Below, piece by piece: positions 6,461 through 15,959 of a DNA stretch of 23,525 nt. Location: assembly GCA_020435185.1 (NCBI GenBank), contig JAGRAA010000081.1:1-23525 (forward strand), given 5' to 3'. How positions within the stretch are numbered: the stretch's first letter is position 1; every line of letters starts with the position of its first letter. The notes below the pieces were generated by a model, which saw only the letters and a list, made by a program, of their open reading frames with translations, ran no database searches and had not been told where the DNA came from. Both the position numbers and the translations under genes were made by a program. Origin of the DNA: Bdellovibrionales bacterium (lineage in GTDB: Bacteria > Bdellovibrionota > Bdellovibrionia > Bdellovibrionales > UBA1609).

Positions 6461-8893
6461 TCAATAATTTTTTGCCTGTCCACGGTCTCCAGGCAAACGC
6501 GTCTTTTTAGGACAATTATTCTTTAATTGAGAACGATAACTCCCAATCTCGTCTTGCCAATACTCCCCTGTCACACTCCAATTTAAGGTTTTACTTGGTT
6601 TGTAACTCGCAGGAAGTCTATTTTCTCCTTTAGTTTTTCCACCAGCGACCTGAAATCTAATATTCTCACCGCTACCAGAAAATACTTCAAAGCGAAGTAG
6701 CTCATTGTTCTCTAACACTTTTTGCATTTGCGTTCTCACGAAGGCTAAGTTTGTTTTTAACTCTTCTCCAGCAAGATACTTTAACTTACTTTTCTCTTTT
6801 TCAATCCTAGCCACAGCCTTCTTTTTCAACCTCGCAAAGCCTTGACGACCTTTCTCTAATAAATCGATTTGAAAATTCATAGAAGCAATGAACTTTCTTT
6901 CTAATCTGATATTAGCTTTGAATTCATTTACCCTAGGCAAAAGAGTCTTATCATTTGCCGACTTCGCTAACAGCTGTTTAGCTTTTACCATTCTCTCATT
7001 TGATTTTTGCTTTCTCCAACGTAGCTTTGCCTTATCTTTTAAAATCATTTTATCAATGAACTTATACTGAGCCACTTCGTCAATTTTTTGATTAATTGAG
7101 TCTTGAAAATTTAGAAAATTTCTCTTTCTCGCTATTTCTCGTAAGAGCTGATAAGGAACACCGTCAACATCTTTTGTGCTCTTGCCCTGCAAATAAGATT
7201 TAATGGTTCCATAATATTGCAATGGTTTTTTATTATGGTTTATATAACTTCCAACCTTTTGGATCCATGGACGATAACGATCTTCCATCAATTTTAACGT
7301 TTGATAAGCATCACCATATTGGCAAATATCTAAATAACCTATAGTTCTCACCGCAAAAGATTCTGGTTTATAAACCGAATTGAAATAGGGAGAGTGAAGC
7401 GAGTACATATTCCCGATAGCTCCTGAAGGATCATTCATCAACAATTGCGCCCAACCCTGTTCAACTAAAGCCTGTACCCAATAAGAGCTATCTTTATCGA
7501 CCTTTAGGTACTCTTGGTTGGCTAAGTTGTATTGATTATTTTGAAAATACATTCGGGCTAAATTGACTGAAACCAAGGACGCGGTCTCTTTGTCATTAGA
7601 GCTTCTTGATTTCAACCAATCTTTAGCCGCTGTCAAGGTGACAATTGCTTTACCTACATTATTAGTGGCATATTGAGATATACCTATAATAAATTGAGCT
7701 TTACCAAACTTATTGCTCTCAGGCTTTACTTGTGTAGCGTATTTCGTCGCTCCATTATAATCTTTTTGCTTTACACTCCCTTTTGCCAAAATATAATTCA
7801 CATTGTCTAAGGCTTCTTTTGGGAGCAAACTTTTGTTTTTTAATTTTAGTAAGACTTTAGCAACAGGGATCTCATATTCCATGGGAATATTTGAAACTAT
7901 AGTCTTTATTGCATCTGAGGTAAAATCAGGATCTTCTTTTTTAATCACTTCAAGCAGTCTATAAACACTCTCGGCATAAAATCCCATCTCATGAGCGCAT
8001 ATACCTAAGTAAAAATTAGCCTCATCTTTTAATTTTTTATTTTGATTAAGATCACTAAATAAGCCAGCTACTATATGACAACTTTTACCTTGAGAGTAAA
8101 TAATCAATGCTCCAAGCATGGTCTTTTCGTCATCAGATAAAGGTGAATACGCCAACTCAGCAATAGCCATATCTTTTTTTAACGATGGATCAGTTTTATC
8201 CACAGATTCTTTAGTCACAATTTGCCCTAAACCATAATCTTTGCGTTGCGTACCTTTAATAGAAAAGTCCGTTGGCAAAACCGTCGTAAACCATTTCGTT
8301 TTCTCACTTTTATATAAATTCTCAGGTCCTTTTAAAGGTTGTGGCGCTTTATAATCGGTACGGAGTAAGGCCAACTCTGGCAAAGTAAAGTCTTGAGAAG
8401 AAACCCTTGGCTCTAAACCTATATCTTTAACCACGATCTTTTTAGTCACTTTAATCCCAGGAATTTGCGCGACACCACTTTTAGTTTTATACAAAGATTG
8501 ATCCGCCGGACGCCCCTGAGATAACACTGTAAGATTTTGTTGAGCAGCCACTTGCTCTTTAAGCTCTTGAACTTGTTTTGCTCTATCTTGCACTCCTTGA
8601 GTTTGATAAGTCGGCAATTGCTTGACGATCTCCACCTCTGGATTGGCCACTTCTTGAACTTGAGCCGTTTCAGTTTTGCTCTCACCTCTGAATTCATTAA
8701 TCTTTTTCTTTGCTCGTTCCCATAGATTAGATATTTTCTGAGTCATGGTTTGTAGCTCAGGACTCACTTGCTGAACCACCTCTTTTTTTCCCTGTTCAGA
8801 TATAATCTTCTCAGTAACGTTCGAATACTCAGTCATGCCTGCATGCACAAGCACCGAATAAAAAAATATGTTTAAAACTACGATCAATCTCAC
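6461..8893 (-). CDS. exported TPR protein in the GltI position of the gliding operon
   Basis: An 810-residue protein with an N-terminal signal peptide (cleavage likely after H-A at 17-18). Residues ~250-560 are helical repeat pairs typical of TPR/Sel1-like arrays (for example the segments around Y-S-Q-G-K and A-L-V-E-Q-G-W-A-Q-L). Residues ~600-720 are strongly charged, with K/R-rich helices, and a short C-terminal segment contains W and C residues. The GTG start at 8893 has GAGGGGG six bases upstream and follows the beta-barrel gene by 10 bp. In M. xanthus a TPR protein (GltI/AgnA, much larger) follows GltH, so synteny suggests the same role in a periplasmic scaffold. Sequence homology to GltI is not shown here. 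Confidence 0.85.
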   Translation of the reverse strand: MRLIVVLNIFFYSVLVHAGMTEYSNVTEKIISEQGKKEVVQQVSPELQTMTQKISNLWERAKKKINEFRGESKTETAQVQEVANPEVEIVKQLPTYQTQGVQDRAKQVQELKEQVAAQQNLTVLSQGRPADQSLYKTKSGVAQIPGIKVTKKIVVKDIGLEPRVSSQDFTLPELALLRTDYKAPQPLKGPENLYKSEKTKWFTTVLPTDFSIKGTQRKDYGLGQIVTKESVDKTDPSLKKDMAIAELAYSPLSDDEKTMLGALIIYSQGKSCHIVAGLFSDLNQNKKLKDEANFYLGICAHEMGFYAESVYRLLEVIKKEDPDFTSDAIKTIVSNIPMEYEIPVAKVLLKLKNKSLLPKEALDNVNYILAKGSVKQKDYNGATKYATQVKPESNKFGKAQFIIGISQYATNNVGKAIVTLTAAKDWLKSRSSNDKETASLVSVNLARMYFQNNQYNLANQEYLKVDKDSSYWVQALVEQGWAQLLMNDPSGAIGNMYSLHSPYFNSVYKPESFAVRTIGYLDICQYGDAYQTLKLMEDRYRPWIQKVGSYINHNKKPLQYYGTIKSYLQGKSTKDVDGVPYQLLREIARKRNFLNFQDSINQKIDEVAQYKFIDKMILKDKAKLRWRKQKSNERMVKAKQLLAKSANDKTLLPRVNEFKANIRLERKFIASMNFQIDLLEKGRQGFARLKKKAVARIEKEKSKLKYLAGEELKTNLAFVRTQMQKVLENNELLRFEVFSGSGENIRFQVAGGKTKGENRLPASYKPSKTLNWSVTGEYWQDEIGSYRSQLKNNCPKKTRLPGDRGQAKNY

Positions 8894-8903
8894 TTTATCC
8901 CCC

Positions 8904-9725
8904 TCAATGGTAGTAAGTGATACCTATTAAAAAAGAGCTATGATTCGTCATGCTGTTTCTCAAAAATGCTCCAGATGAATAATTTAAGACTTCCTGCTGA
9001 AACCAAAAGTTTTGCAAGTCGGCACGAATAGCAAAGTTTTTATGAACAAAAAAGTATTGTGTAATGTCAAACCCAATTGCCGGAGCCGATTTTACTTGCG
9101 GACCTCCAGACGAGGCTCTTACCTGCTGTTCATAAGTCACTTGTCCAATCTTTGGAGTAATCGACATATCAAAATACACAATTTTCTTATCCAATAAACT
9201 CACTTTTGCGTATATCGGAACCCAGTTAAAACCTAATGACCAATAGGATTTAACTTTTCCGTGATCAGGCAATATCCCACTACTGTTAGCCACATCATTA
9301 ATAAACGCGGTCACAACATCGTTATTAGATAGATCAGAGTTCACATATCTGAACTCATACCCGTATCTTTCTTTAGGAAAGTAATTAAGAGATAACCCTA
9401 AATCTTGTCCATCACTATAGCCATCATTAATTACACGTCCATATTGCAAACTCGCACTTAATCTTTTGACTTTAGAATAAGTTCTATTTTGTACAACACT
9501 AAATTCAGTGTCTTTAGGAGACCAATATTTTTTCTCCAAATCAGAGATGTCCAATTTATCAGAGTCTGATTTAGACTTAGGCTCAGCCTTGGATCCTGGC
9601 TTATTGGTATTCTCTTTACTTTTTGGCGGTTGCTTACGCTGATACTGACTTGACTGAGCTTGGGCAAACTCGCTTAAGCACAATGAAGTCGAAAATATTG
9701 TAAGAAACAGTAGTAGATGTCGCAT
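8904..9725 (-). CDS. outer-membrane beta-barrel protein, GltH-like
   Basis: A 273-residue protein with a signal peptide ending A-Q-A at 21-23. It has a hydrophilic, K/P/S-rich linker to about residue 65. The rest is alternating polar and aromatic/hydrophobic strands with Y/F-rich turns, ending F-L-I-G-I-T-Y-Y-H, close to a barrel-type C-terminal strand though the last residue is His rather than Phe. This fits a small outer-membrane barrel of about eight strands. ATG at 9725 has AAGGGGG upstream. It lies between the FHA/TonB-C gene and the large TPR gene, the place of GltH in the Myxococcus glt cluster. The role would be an outer-membrane part of the motility complex. Confidence 0.78.
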   Translation of the reverse strand: MRHLLLFLTIFSTSLCLSEFAQAQSSQYQRKQPPKSKENTNKPGSKAEPKSKSDSDKLDISDLEKKYWSPKDTEFSVVQNRTYSKVKRLSASLQYGRVINDGYSDGQDLGLSLNYFPKERYGYEFRYVNSDLSNNDVVTAFINDVANSSGILPDHGKVKSYWSLGFNWVPIYAKVSLLDKKIVYFDMSITPKIGQVTYEQQVRASSGGPQVKSAPAIGFDITQYFFVHKNFAIRADLQNFWFQQEVLNYSSGAFLRNSMTNHSSFLIGITYYH

Positions 9726-9754
9726 TCTGAGCCCCCTTACTTTTATAACAACTC

Positions 9755-11257
9755 TTAGTTAGAGCTATTAAATAAAAACGGATACGATACCATAACTAGA
9801 GTTCCCCCCTCGGGAGTTGGAAACTTCCAGCCAGATATTCGCCTCAAAATACATCCTTCGACCATGGCGTTTTTTAATGTTGTTGTTCCTATTGCTTGAG
9901 AAATAACTTTACCATTTCCCCCAATAGTAAATTTAACTAAAATCTTTCCTCTAATCTCTGGGTTTGCAGACAGCTGTCTTTCATAACAGTATCTCACCTG
10001 TCCCAATTGAGATTGTATATATTTTGAAATTACAGAGCGGTCTAATCCGCCTGAAATCTCAGTCTCCTCTTCTACGATTCCTACGTTGCTCGAGCCGACA
10101 CCACCAGAAGATAGACCAGAAATTCCTTTGTAGGAACTCGATCCTCCTCCTTTACCCGATGTACTCACTCCCTTAACTTTAAAGCTATTACCAACAGCCG
10201 CTTTTGGGTCACCAATATTTCGTCTACCTACACTCGCAAGCGCTCGTCCAGTTGTTCCCTGATCTGGTGCTTGCCCTTTGCTTTGAATAAGAAAGGAATT
10301 ACTAGATGCTCGTTTGGCAATTTTGCTAATAAGATTGCTTAACCCAGCCTTTTTTAAAGCAGAAGAAACTTTAACCACAGCCTGAGACTTCACATGCTTT
10401 GGTGTTGTTGCGGTTTGCTTCTTAGCCGGCTGATCCTGCGCCTGTGCTGCTCTAGAATTAGCAATTTTAGACTGACTCTTTGAAGCTTTTGCTTTTTGCT
10501 TTTTTTGTGAACCAGAATCATAAATAATGCGGGTATAAACGTTATTTTTAGGGGCGATCTCTTTTAACTCTTGATTAGGCATATTAGGAGCAAACAACAA
10601 TGCCAGCATTAAAAATACAATTAACATACCAGCAAAAGCCATCGGCTTCTTTAAACTGGGATCCATAAGCGACATCACTTTATCTTTATTACTTTGATGA
10701 AGCTCACGGGTAGACGTCAATCTATTAACAATGGTCACATTACCAATATGAACTTCTCGAAAACCTTCCTCTTGTGGGGGCTTGACTATATGCTTAGTCT
10801 GTCCATCAAAATAGGTATAAGATTGGCTCTTACCCAAAAGCATAGTTCTTACTACGTAATCATGTTTCTTTAAAACCACCTGATGGAAGATTTCGGGTCC
10901 ATTAACCTTTTCTTGAATGGATCTTTTATTTACAAATAAATCATTTTTAATTTCTCGAGGAGTAAACCTCAACACGTGTTGCCCTATGCGCACAATAGTT
11001 TGAGTTTTTAAAGGTTGCTCGACAATGGCATTCTTTCTGATCCAAGTTCCTGACGAACTGCCTAAATCAGATAGAACCCAGTCATTGTTGTAAAACTCTG
11101 CAATCGCATGAATTCCAGCGACATCATCACCCAACAGCCGTATATCGTTATCACGGGCTGAGCCAAAAACAGCTTGACCCTCGCTCGATTTAAACCAATA
11201 TCGACCCATGAATTTGTCTTTAAAACGGTGTTCAACCTCTAGTTCAACCCTTCTCAT
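9755..11257 (-). CDS. gltG: GltG/PglI-like trans-envelope protein: FHA, one TM helix, TonB-like C-terminal domain
   Basis: A 500-residue inner-membrane protein spanning the periplasm. An FHA domain (about 10-98) shows G32-S-A-R-D-N-D, H50 and S-S-G-T-W at 68-72, the pattern of a phospho-threonine reader. A single membrane helix lies at about 205-223. A long K/A/Q-rich and then G/S-rich flexible region (230-400) leads to the AgmX/PglI-type C-terminal domain (about 405-500) with V-R-Y-C-Y-E-R-Q-L, G-K-I-L-V-K-F and W-K-F-P-T-P-E-G-G. This architecture matches PglI/GltG of the M. xanthus focal-adhesion gliding machine, where TonB-like arms are thought to reach outer-membrane partners. ATG at 11257 sits 3 bp after the previous stop, with GAGG before it. 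Confidence 0.9.
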   Translation of the reverse strand: MRRVELEVEHRFKDKFMGRYWFKSSEGQAVFGSARDNDIRLLGDDVAGIHAIAEFYNNDWVLSDLGSSSGTWIRKNAIVEQPLKTQTIVRIGQHVLRFTPREIKNDLFVNKRSIQEKVNGPEIFHQVVLKKHDYVVRTMLLGKSQSYTYFDGQTKHIVKPPQEEGFREVHIGNVTIVNRLTSTRELHQSNKDKVMSLMDPSLKKPMAFAGMLIVFLMLALLFAPNMPNQELKEIAPKNNVYTRIIYDSGSQKKQKAKASKSQSKIANSRAAQAQDQPAKKQTATTPKHVKSQAVVKVSSALKKAGLSNLISKIAKRASSNSFLIQSKGQAPDQGTTGRALASVGRRNIGDPKAAVGNSFKVKGVSTSGKGGGSSSYKGISGLSSGGVGSSNVGIVEEETEISGGLDRSVISKYIQSQLGQVRYCYERQLSANPEIRGKILVKFTIGGNGKVISQAIGTTTLKNAMVEGCILRRISGWKFPTPEGGTLVMVSYPFLFNSSN

Positions 11258-11260
11258 GCC

Positions 11261-11497
11261 TTACCTCAACAAGTCCACAGAGTTTTTAATTTCTTCATCG
11301 AATCTCTTTCTCACTTTATATAAAGGCATAAATTTTATACCTTTCTTCTGCAACAAATACGCCCCATAAGGGGTTCTGGATTCTCCATCTACATTTGCTC
11401 CTTCAAAGTCTACGCTTTGAGTTTTTCTGAAAACTTTTTTCTTCGCAAAAACTGAAGGAGTAATAAATAAAATAGAAGCGATAATTAAAAATTTCAC
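11261..11497 (-). CDS. small exported protein in the GltF position
   Basis: A 78-residue protein with a strong signal peptide (hydrophobic 3-17, cleavage after S-V-F-A at 15-18). The basic mature part of ~60 residues contains a T-P-Y-G-A-Y-L-L motif and a charged C-terminus. The frame opens at GTG 11515, inside the preceding gene, but GTG 11497 is chosen: GGAGGG stands directly upstream and the signal peptide then begins M-K. It starts 1 bp after the GltE-like stop, implying translational coupling. In M. xanthus a small protein (GltF) lies between GltE and GltG, so the position matches, but the sequence is too short for me to claim homology. Confidence 0.8.
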   Translation of the reverse strand: MKFLIIASILFITPSVFAKKKVFRKTQSVDFEGANVDGESRTPYGAYLLQKKGIKFMPLYKVRKRFDEEIKNSVDLLR

Positions 11498-11498
11498 C

Positions 11499-12413
11499 TC
11501 AACCCTCCGATTCACTTGATTTAGTAGAAGACAATTTTCTTTGCTTCTCTTGTTCGATCAACTTGTTCAATGTATCAATTTTCATTTTAATATCATTTTT
11601 AAGAAGACTTTCTCGTCGCGCCTCATTTAAACGACTAATTTTTTTATATGTCACTAAGGCTTGCTTTTTATCTCCTAGTACATTTTCATAGATGTGAGCT
11701 ATTCTTAACTGCACTCGTAAATCTTTTGCAAAAAAGCTAGTTGAACGATTAAAGTACTTAAGAGCCTCCGTGTAGTCCCCAGTCATAAAATAACTCTCTC
11801 CCAGCCCATAAAGAGCATGCGAAGCAAAATTCTTATGCTCTAATGCAACTTTCAAGTGCGGAATAGCTTTCTTGTATTGATGATCCCTTACTAGAATTTG
11901 CCCCAAGAAACTATGTGCAGCCACAAATCCGTTGTCTAATTTTAAAGTCGTCTCAAAGGCGCTCGCCGACTGTCTGTAGTCTTTCAACTCCCAAAGCACT
12001 CGACCTTTTTGAAAGCTAAACAAGGCCATATTAGGAGTTTTTTTAATTGCAGATTCGATCATCCATAAAGACCTTAAATAATCCTTTTTATTTTCGCTAT
12101 ATAAACTTTGGTAGTAAGCTCCCCAAGGAGAGTAGGGATCTTTTTCAAACATATGGTCACTTAAATCTTTAAGAGTTGTCCACTTGCCCTCTTGTACACA
12201 GTCATTGGCCATAACCATAAGTTTCTTCCAGTCTTTGTCTAAATACTGCTTTTCTGTCTTTGGGCATGTTAATGACGCTTCAACCTCAGCTTGCCGATCC
12301 ACTGGCTTGACAAATTGGACATATTTTTTGGAACGTTCATCTTCTTTTTTTCCTGCACCGGAACAAGATATTAAAAACAATGAAGTTAAAAAGAATAGGA
12401 TTCTAATTCTCAT
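11499..12413 (-). CDS. gltE: TPR lipoprotein, GltE/AglT-like
   Basis: A 304-residue lipoprotein. The lipobox is L14-I-S-C17 followed by S-G-A-G, so the mature protein is probably anchored by a lipid on C17; no Asp at +2 argues for outer-membrane sorting by the E. coli rule. Residues ~95-270 form about five TPR units (for example W-E-L-K-D-Y-R-Q-S-A and Y-F-M-T-G-D-Y-T-E-A-L-K-Y-F). The Lys/Ser-rich C-terminal tail is helical. ATG overlaps the GltD-like stop (ATGA), a typical translation-coupling junction. AglT/GltE of M. xanthus is a TPR lipoprotein-type partner essential for adventurous gliding; order and domain type agree. Confidence 0.87.
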   Translation of the reverse strand: MRIRILFFLTSLFLISCSGAGKKEDERSKKYVQFVKPVDRQAEVEASLTCPKTEKQYLDKDWKKLMVMANDCVQEGKWTTLKDLSDHMFEKDPYSPWGAYYQSLYSENKKDYLRSLWMIESAIKKTPNMALFSFQKGRVLWELKDYRQSASAFETTLKLDNGFVAAHSFLGQILVRDHQYKKAIPHLKVALEHKNFASHALYGLGESYFMTGDYTEALKYFNRSTSFFAKDLRVQLRIAHIYENVLGDKKQALVTYKKISRLNEARRESLLKNDIKMKIDTLNKLIEQEKQRKLSSTKSSESEG

Positions 12414-15400
12414 TTCGGAACCCCCACAAAGTAGGTTGGCAATTCATAAGACGGTAACTCCACTTCATATTCTGACAAAAAGTTCGGCTTCAAATTATAT
12501 CTGTCCAACTGCTTTTTCAGTTTATCCACTCTGCCATCATAAAAAGCAAATTTCTTAGCATTCTCGTAAGCTTGATTCAGAGTTTCTATACTTCTTTCTT
12601 CCATAGGCATTGCTAAATTTTCTATTTCACTTCTAAATGCTGCGACCGCATCTTCTGGTAAGTCCTTTGGAACAGGCATTTCTCTTAAACTCACTACATA
12701 GCTTCTATAAAGTGCCGCCAGTTCTTCTAATGCATCAATCGTTGTTGATGGGTCAGAATATCGAATTGCTGATTGATAGGCCTGTTGAGCCTTATCTAGC
12801 CGTTGTGTTTTTAACTGAATCACCAAGGCTACCCGTTCTACGTTGGATTTTAGACTCTGACTTTCAAATTCATGCCTTAAAATCTCAGCTTGGATATACC
12901 TTGCACGAGCGTTCACTTTGTTGCTGTTTCCTTTTAAAGACAACAACTGTTTAGCTGCTGAGAAAGCATTCGGAAAGTCTTTACTTTCATAAATGTCATT
13001 TACGATTTCAAGATAAGCCTCTCCTGAAAAAGGTTGCTCATTAGAGCGATACAATAAGTCTAGATATTTAAAATGTAATTTTTTATTATAAACTTTTGCC
13101 TTGTCTTTAGAGTATAAATCCACCAATTGAGTCAAGGCATGAACTCGTTCTTTTTTACTAGACCCCTGTGAGGACACTACTTTTTCATAAAACTGTGTGG
13201 CCGTTTGCGGCTGCTCACTAAGAACCAAATAGTCGGCCGCTAAGTTTGTCCAGTAGTCTGTCTTTTCCTTATCTATAGATGCCAATTGATTAAGAACTCT
13301 AATGGCCTTCTTCAACTGCCCAATTTGCTCATACACAGAAGCTGCTTTAATCAAGGTTGATTTTGTTTCTGGAGTTTGCGGAAACATTCTATAATATGAC
13401 TCGGCGGCTTCCGCGCCTTGGTTTAATGCACCCATTTTGTAATAAAGGTTGATGGCATTTAACCATGCTTTAGGCGCCAACTTAGAAGAACTATTTTCTT
13501 TGGCAAAGGCTTTATAGCCATCCACTGCTTTCGTAAACTCTTCTTTTTCATCAAATGACTGAACCAAAAGAAAATAGGACTCTTCATAAACTTGTTTAAG
13601 TTTCAAACCTCGTGTTTCACTTAATCCTTTTTTATTACCGAGTAATTCTTTTGCATAATCTTTGAGCAGCGCATAATCTTTTTTGATATTCAAAATGTCT
13701 AAATATAAATCTTGAGCTTTGAGTCCCTTAGAGGTTCCGGCAAACTGCTTTCCTAGCCGTTGAAAAGTTTGTCCCGCCTCTAAATATCTTCCTTTTTCGT
13801 AAGCAATCAAAGCCAGTTTAAACTCTACATCTAGTCGATACTGACCTTTAGGTTGATGCTTAACATAAAAACCAACTAGCAGTTTAAATTGCTTCTCATC
13901 TTGTTCTTTCCATTTAGACTTTTCAACCTCAACTGCTTTTTCCAATGACAAAATAGCTGCGTATGATGAATCATGCAGCAAAGTCTTATTTGCCTTATCC
14001 TCTATAAAATCTTGTGCCGCTTGGTAATAATTCTCACTAGCTAAACGAAATTTATTACGCTTGAATAACAACTCAGCATAAACATATCTGGCTTTTCTAT
14101 ATTCGTCTGTAACCTGTCTATGATCTAAATATATTCTAAAGGCTTCTTCTGAGGAGTCGGCAAACACAGGATAAGTTGGATTTTTATCCCATAACCTTAA
14201 CCATTTCTGTGCTAACCGTATAGAGGTATGATCCAATTTACTCAGACACTCAGACAGAACAGCCTGTTTTTCAATGTCGGTTTGGAGATCTGCTGTGTTT
14301 TTACTTAACCATTTAGAGTCGGATTGACAAACATCATGTAAAGATTTTAATTGTTTAACCGCAAACTCTCTTTTCTTCATATTTTCGTAGTTCCACACCA
14401 ACTCGTCTCTGACCTGAGGAATATTAGCATTATAAGGATCTCTACTTGTGAACTCTAAATAGACTATCTCTAAGTTTTTATAAGCACTATGACGATCGTA
14501 AATATGTCCTAACTTCAAAATGTATTCTGAGTAAGGCAAATTTCCCGCCTGGCTTTTAAAATAATCATAAGCTTTATCTGGCGTATAGACATCTTCAAAG
14601 AAAATGGTCATATCAGCAAGGGCTTCTTTTCTAAGATCCAACCGAGCATCTATTTTTTCTTTTTCGACATATACTCCATAAGCTACGACAGCCTCTAATT
14701 CTTTCATTCCAGCTTGCGCATCATGCAAATTGTAGTAAGTCCACGCTGCTTTATAAAGCCCATAAGGATACACTCTCGAATCAGGATATTTTTTTACCGC
14801 ATTAAAATGATTTAAGGCGTGCTGAAATCTTTTTTGCTTAAAAGCCAATTCTCCAATCGCCAAGTGAGCGTCTGGAACTAACGGAGACTGCGGATATCTT
14901 TTTATAATTTTCCAATACAGATCCTCCGCCTTTTTTTCATTACTAATTTGCTGACTGGCCAAGGCATTATTAAATAACACCAAATCCATATCACCATAGT
15001 TTTTAAATCGTCTTTCAATGCTGTCATAGATGCCGATGGCCTTGCTGACATATCCTTTTGACGATTTACTTTTTAACTTCTTAGGTATAAAGCTCGCGGC
15101 AACCCCATCTTGTTTATTCACCTCAAAAAACAACGCCGACTTAGCCCGTCTCATATAAAGTTCCGCTAATCGAAACATCATATCTACTTCTAGAGGAGTG
15201 CCTTTGTATTTTCGCAATAATTTTTGTATCTGCTGAACAGCCTGTTGCTCTGCTTTATTCACAAGCAATTCAGTTTGAATTGCTTTTTGCTGATTAGCCT
15301 GTTCATCATTTGAATATTTTAAATTTTGTAAAACATCTTCTTTTTCTTTCGCCATTATCGGAAAAGACAACAGTAATACAGTGGACATCAAGGCCGCTGT

Positions 15401-15439
15401 ATTACTGTTGTTAAAAAAGATGTTCTTTAATTTCTTCAT
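12410..15439 (-). CDS. gltD: large periplasmic TPR protein, GltD/AgmU-like
   Basis: A 1009-residue protein with a signal peptide (K2, K3, hydrophobic 15-28, cleavage after I-M-A at 28-30). It carries a long array of helical TPR-type repeats over roughly 50-900: blocks such as P-D-A-H-L-A-I-G-E-L-A-F-K-Q-K-R-F and L-A-L-I-A-Y-E-K-G-R-Y-L-E-A-G recur at about 35-residue spacing. The C-terminus is helical and proline-flanked. ATG at 15439 follows the second ExbD stop by 4 bp. AgmU/GltD of M. xanthus is a ~1200-residue TPR protein in the periplasm, directly before aglT, and moves with the gliding machinery. The order here is the same, so a scaffold linking the proton-driven motor to outer-membrane parts is likely. 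Confidence 0.85.
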   Translation of the reverse strand: MKKLKNIFFNNSNTAALMSTVLLLSFPIMAKEKEDVLQNLKYSNDEQANQQKAIQTELLVNKAEQQAVQQIQKLLRKYKGTPLEVDMMFRLAELYMRRAKSALFFEVNKQDGVAASFIPKKLKSKSSKGYVSKAIGIYDSIERRFKNYGDMDLVLFNNALASQQISNEKKAEDLYWKIIKRYPQSPLVPDAHLAIGELAFKQKRFQHALNHFNAVKKYPDSRVYPYGLYKAAWTYYNLHDAQAGMKELEAVVAYGVYVEKEKIDARLDLRKEALADMTIFFEDVYTPDKAYDYFKSQAGNLPYSEYILKLGHIYDRHSAYKNLEIVYLEFTSRDPYNANIPQVRDELVWNYENMKKREFAVKQLKSLHDVCQSDSKWLSKNTADLQTDIEKQAVLSECLSKLDHTSIRLAQKWLRLWDKNPTYPVFADSSEEAFRIYLDHRQVTDEYRKARYVYAELLFKRNKFRLASENYYQAAQDFIEDKANKTLLHDSSYAAILSLEKAVEVEKSKWKEQDEKQFKLLVGFYVKHQPKGQYRLDVEFKLALIAYEKGRYLEAGQTFQRLGKQFAGTSKGLKAQDLYLDILNIKKDYALLKDYAKELLGNKKGLSETRGLKLKQVYEESYFLLVQSFDEKEEFTKAVDGYKAFAKENSSSKLAPKAWLNAINLYYKMGALNQGAEAAESYYRMFPQTPETKSTLIKAASVYEQIGQLKKAIRVLNQLASIDKEKTDYWTNLAADYLVLSEQPQTATQFYEKVVSSQGSSKKERVHALTQLVDLYSKDKAKVYNKKLHFKYLDLLYRSNEQPFSGEAYLEIVNDIYESKDFPNAFSAAKQLLSLKGNSNKVNARARYIQAEILRHEFESQSLKSNVERVALVIQLKTQRLDKAQQAYQSAIRYSDPSTTIDALEELAALYRSYVVSLREMPVPKDLPEDAVAAFRSEIENLAMPMEERSIETLNQAYENAKKFAFYDGRVDKLKKQLDRYNLKPNFLSEYEVELPSYELPTYFVGVPK

Positions 15440-15443
15440 TTAA

Positions 15444-15956
15444 TCACTCAAAAGCTAGGGTTGCTAGCTTCATGTCTCCGTATCCTGCCATTGATGATGT
15501 ATACATCACCTTTTTTAATAATCCATAATCCAACTGAGAATCTGCCTGCATAACTATTTTTCCTTCGAATTTATAATCCTTATTCTGCTCAGATATCTCT
15601 TTAGATTTTTCAGCTTGCTTATCTAATGCCGTAAATAGTTCTTTTATAAACTGATTGTCTGTAGATTCAACCTGTTCAGCCGTAAGCTGCCCATCCTGAA
15701 GAGGAACTATTAATTTGTCTTCTACAAAGATACCCGATTTAGAAATAACAAGCTTTATACCCTCTACCGGATTTACATAAGAACTGGATTGCGGCAAGGT
15801 GAGTCCTTTTTGCGGAGTTATATTCACAGCACTCGTTGAAAAACTTTTCAACAGAAACACAATAATAATGGTAAACATGTCCACCATTGCCGTTAATTGC
15901 AAAATAAATGTAGACTTTTTATTGTCCTTCATCATTTTTTCTACAGCTCGTCTCAC
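15444..15956 (-). CDS. ExbD/TolR-type motor subunit with the conserved Asp (AglQ/AglS family)
   Basis: A 170-residue single-pass inner-membrane protein: short basic N-terminus, TM helix at about 17-37, periplasmic domain to the end. The helix holds L-T-A-M-V-D26-M-F, the equivalent of the T-P-L-V-D motif of ExbD/TolR whose Asp carries protons in this family. It follows a second ExbD-like gene by 3 bp and AglR before that, the three-gene arrangement of the M. xanthus AglR-AglQ-AglS gliding motor. The start is GTG 15956 with AAGGG upstream; ATG 15935 (residue 8) is an alternative with a weak site. I cannot say which of AglQ and AglS it corresponds to, so no symbol is given. Confidence 0.92.
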   Translation of the reverse strand: MRRAVEKMMKDNKKSTFILQLTAMVDMFTIIIVFLLKSFSTSAVNITPQKGLTLPQSSSYVNPVEGIKLVISKSGIFVEDKLIVPLQDGQLTAEQVESTDNQFIKELFTALDKQAEKSKEISEQNKDYKFEGKIVMQADSQLDYGLLKKVMYTSSMAGYGDMKLATLAFE

Positions 15957-15959
15957 TTT

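Noticed and set aside
12184..12558. 124-codon open frame on the plus strand across the GltD/GltE junction
   Set aside because: It is antisense to two well-supported genes, has no ribosome-binding site and no recognisable domain; it is a shadow frame.
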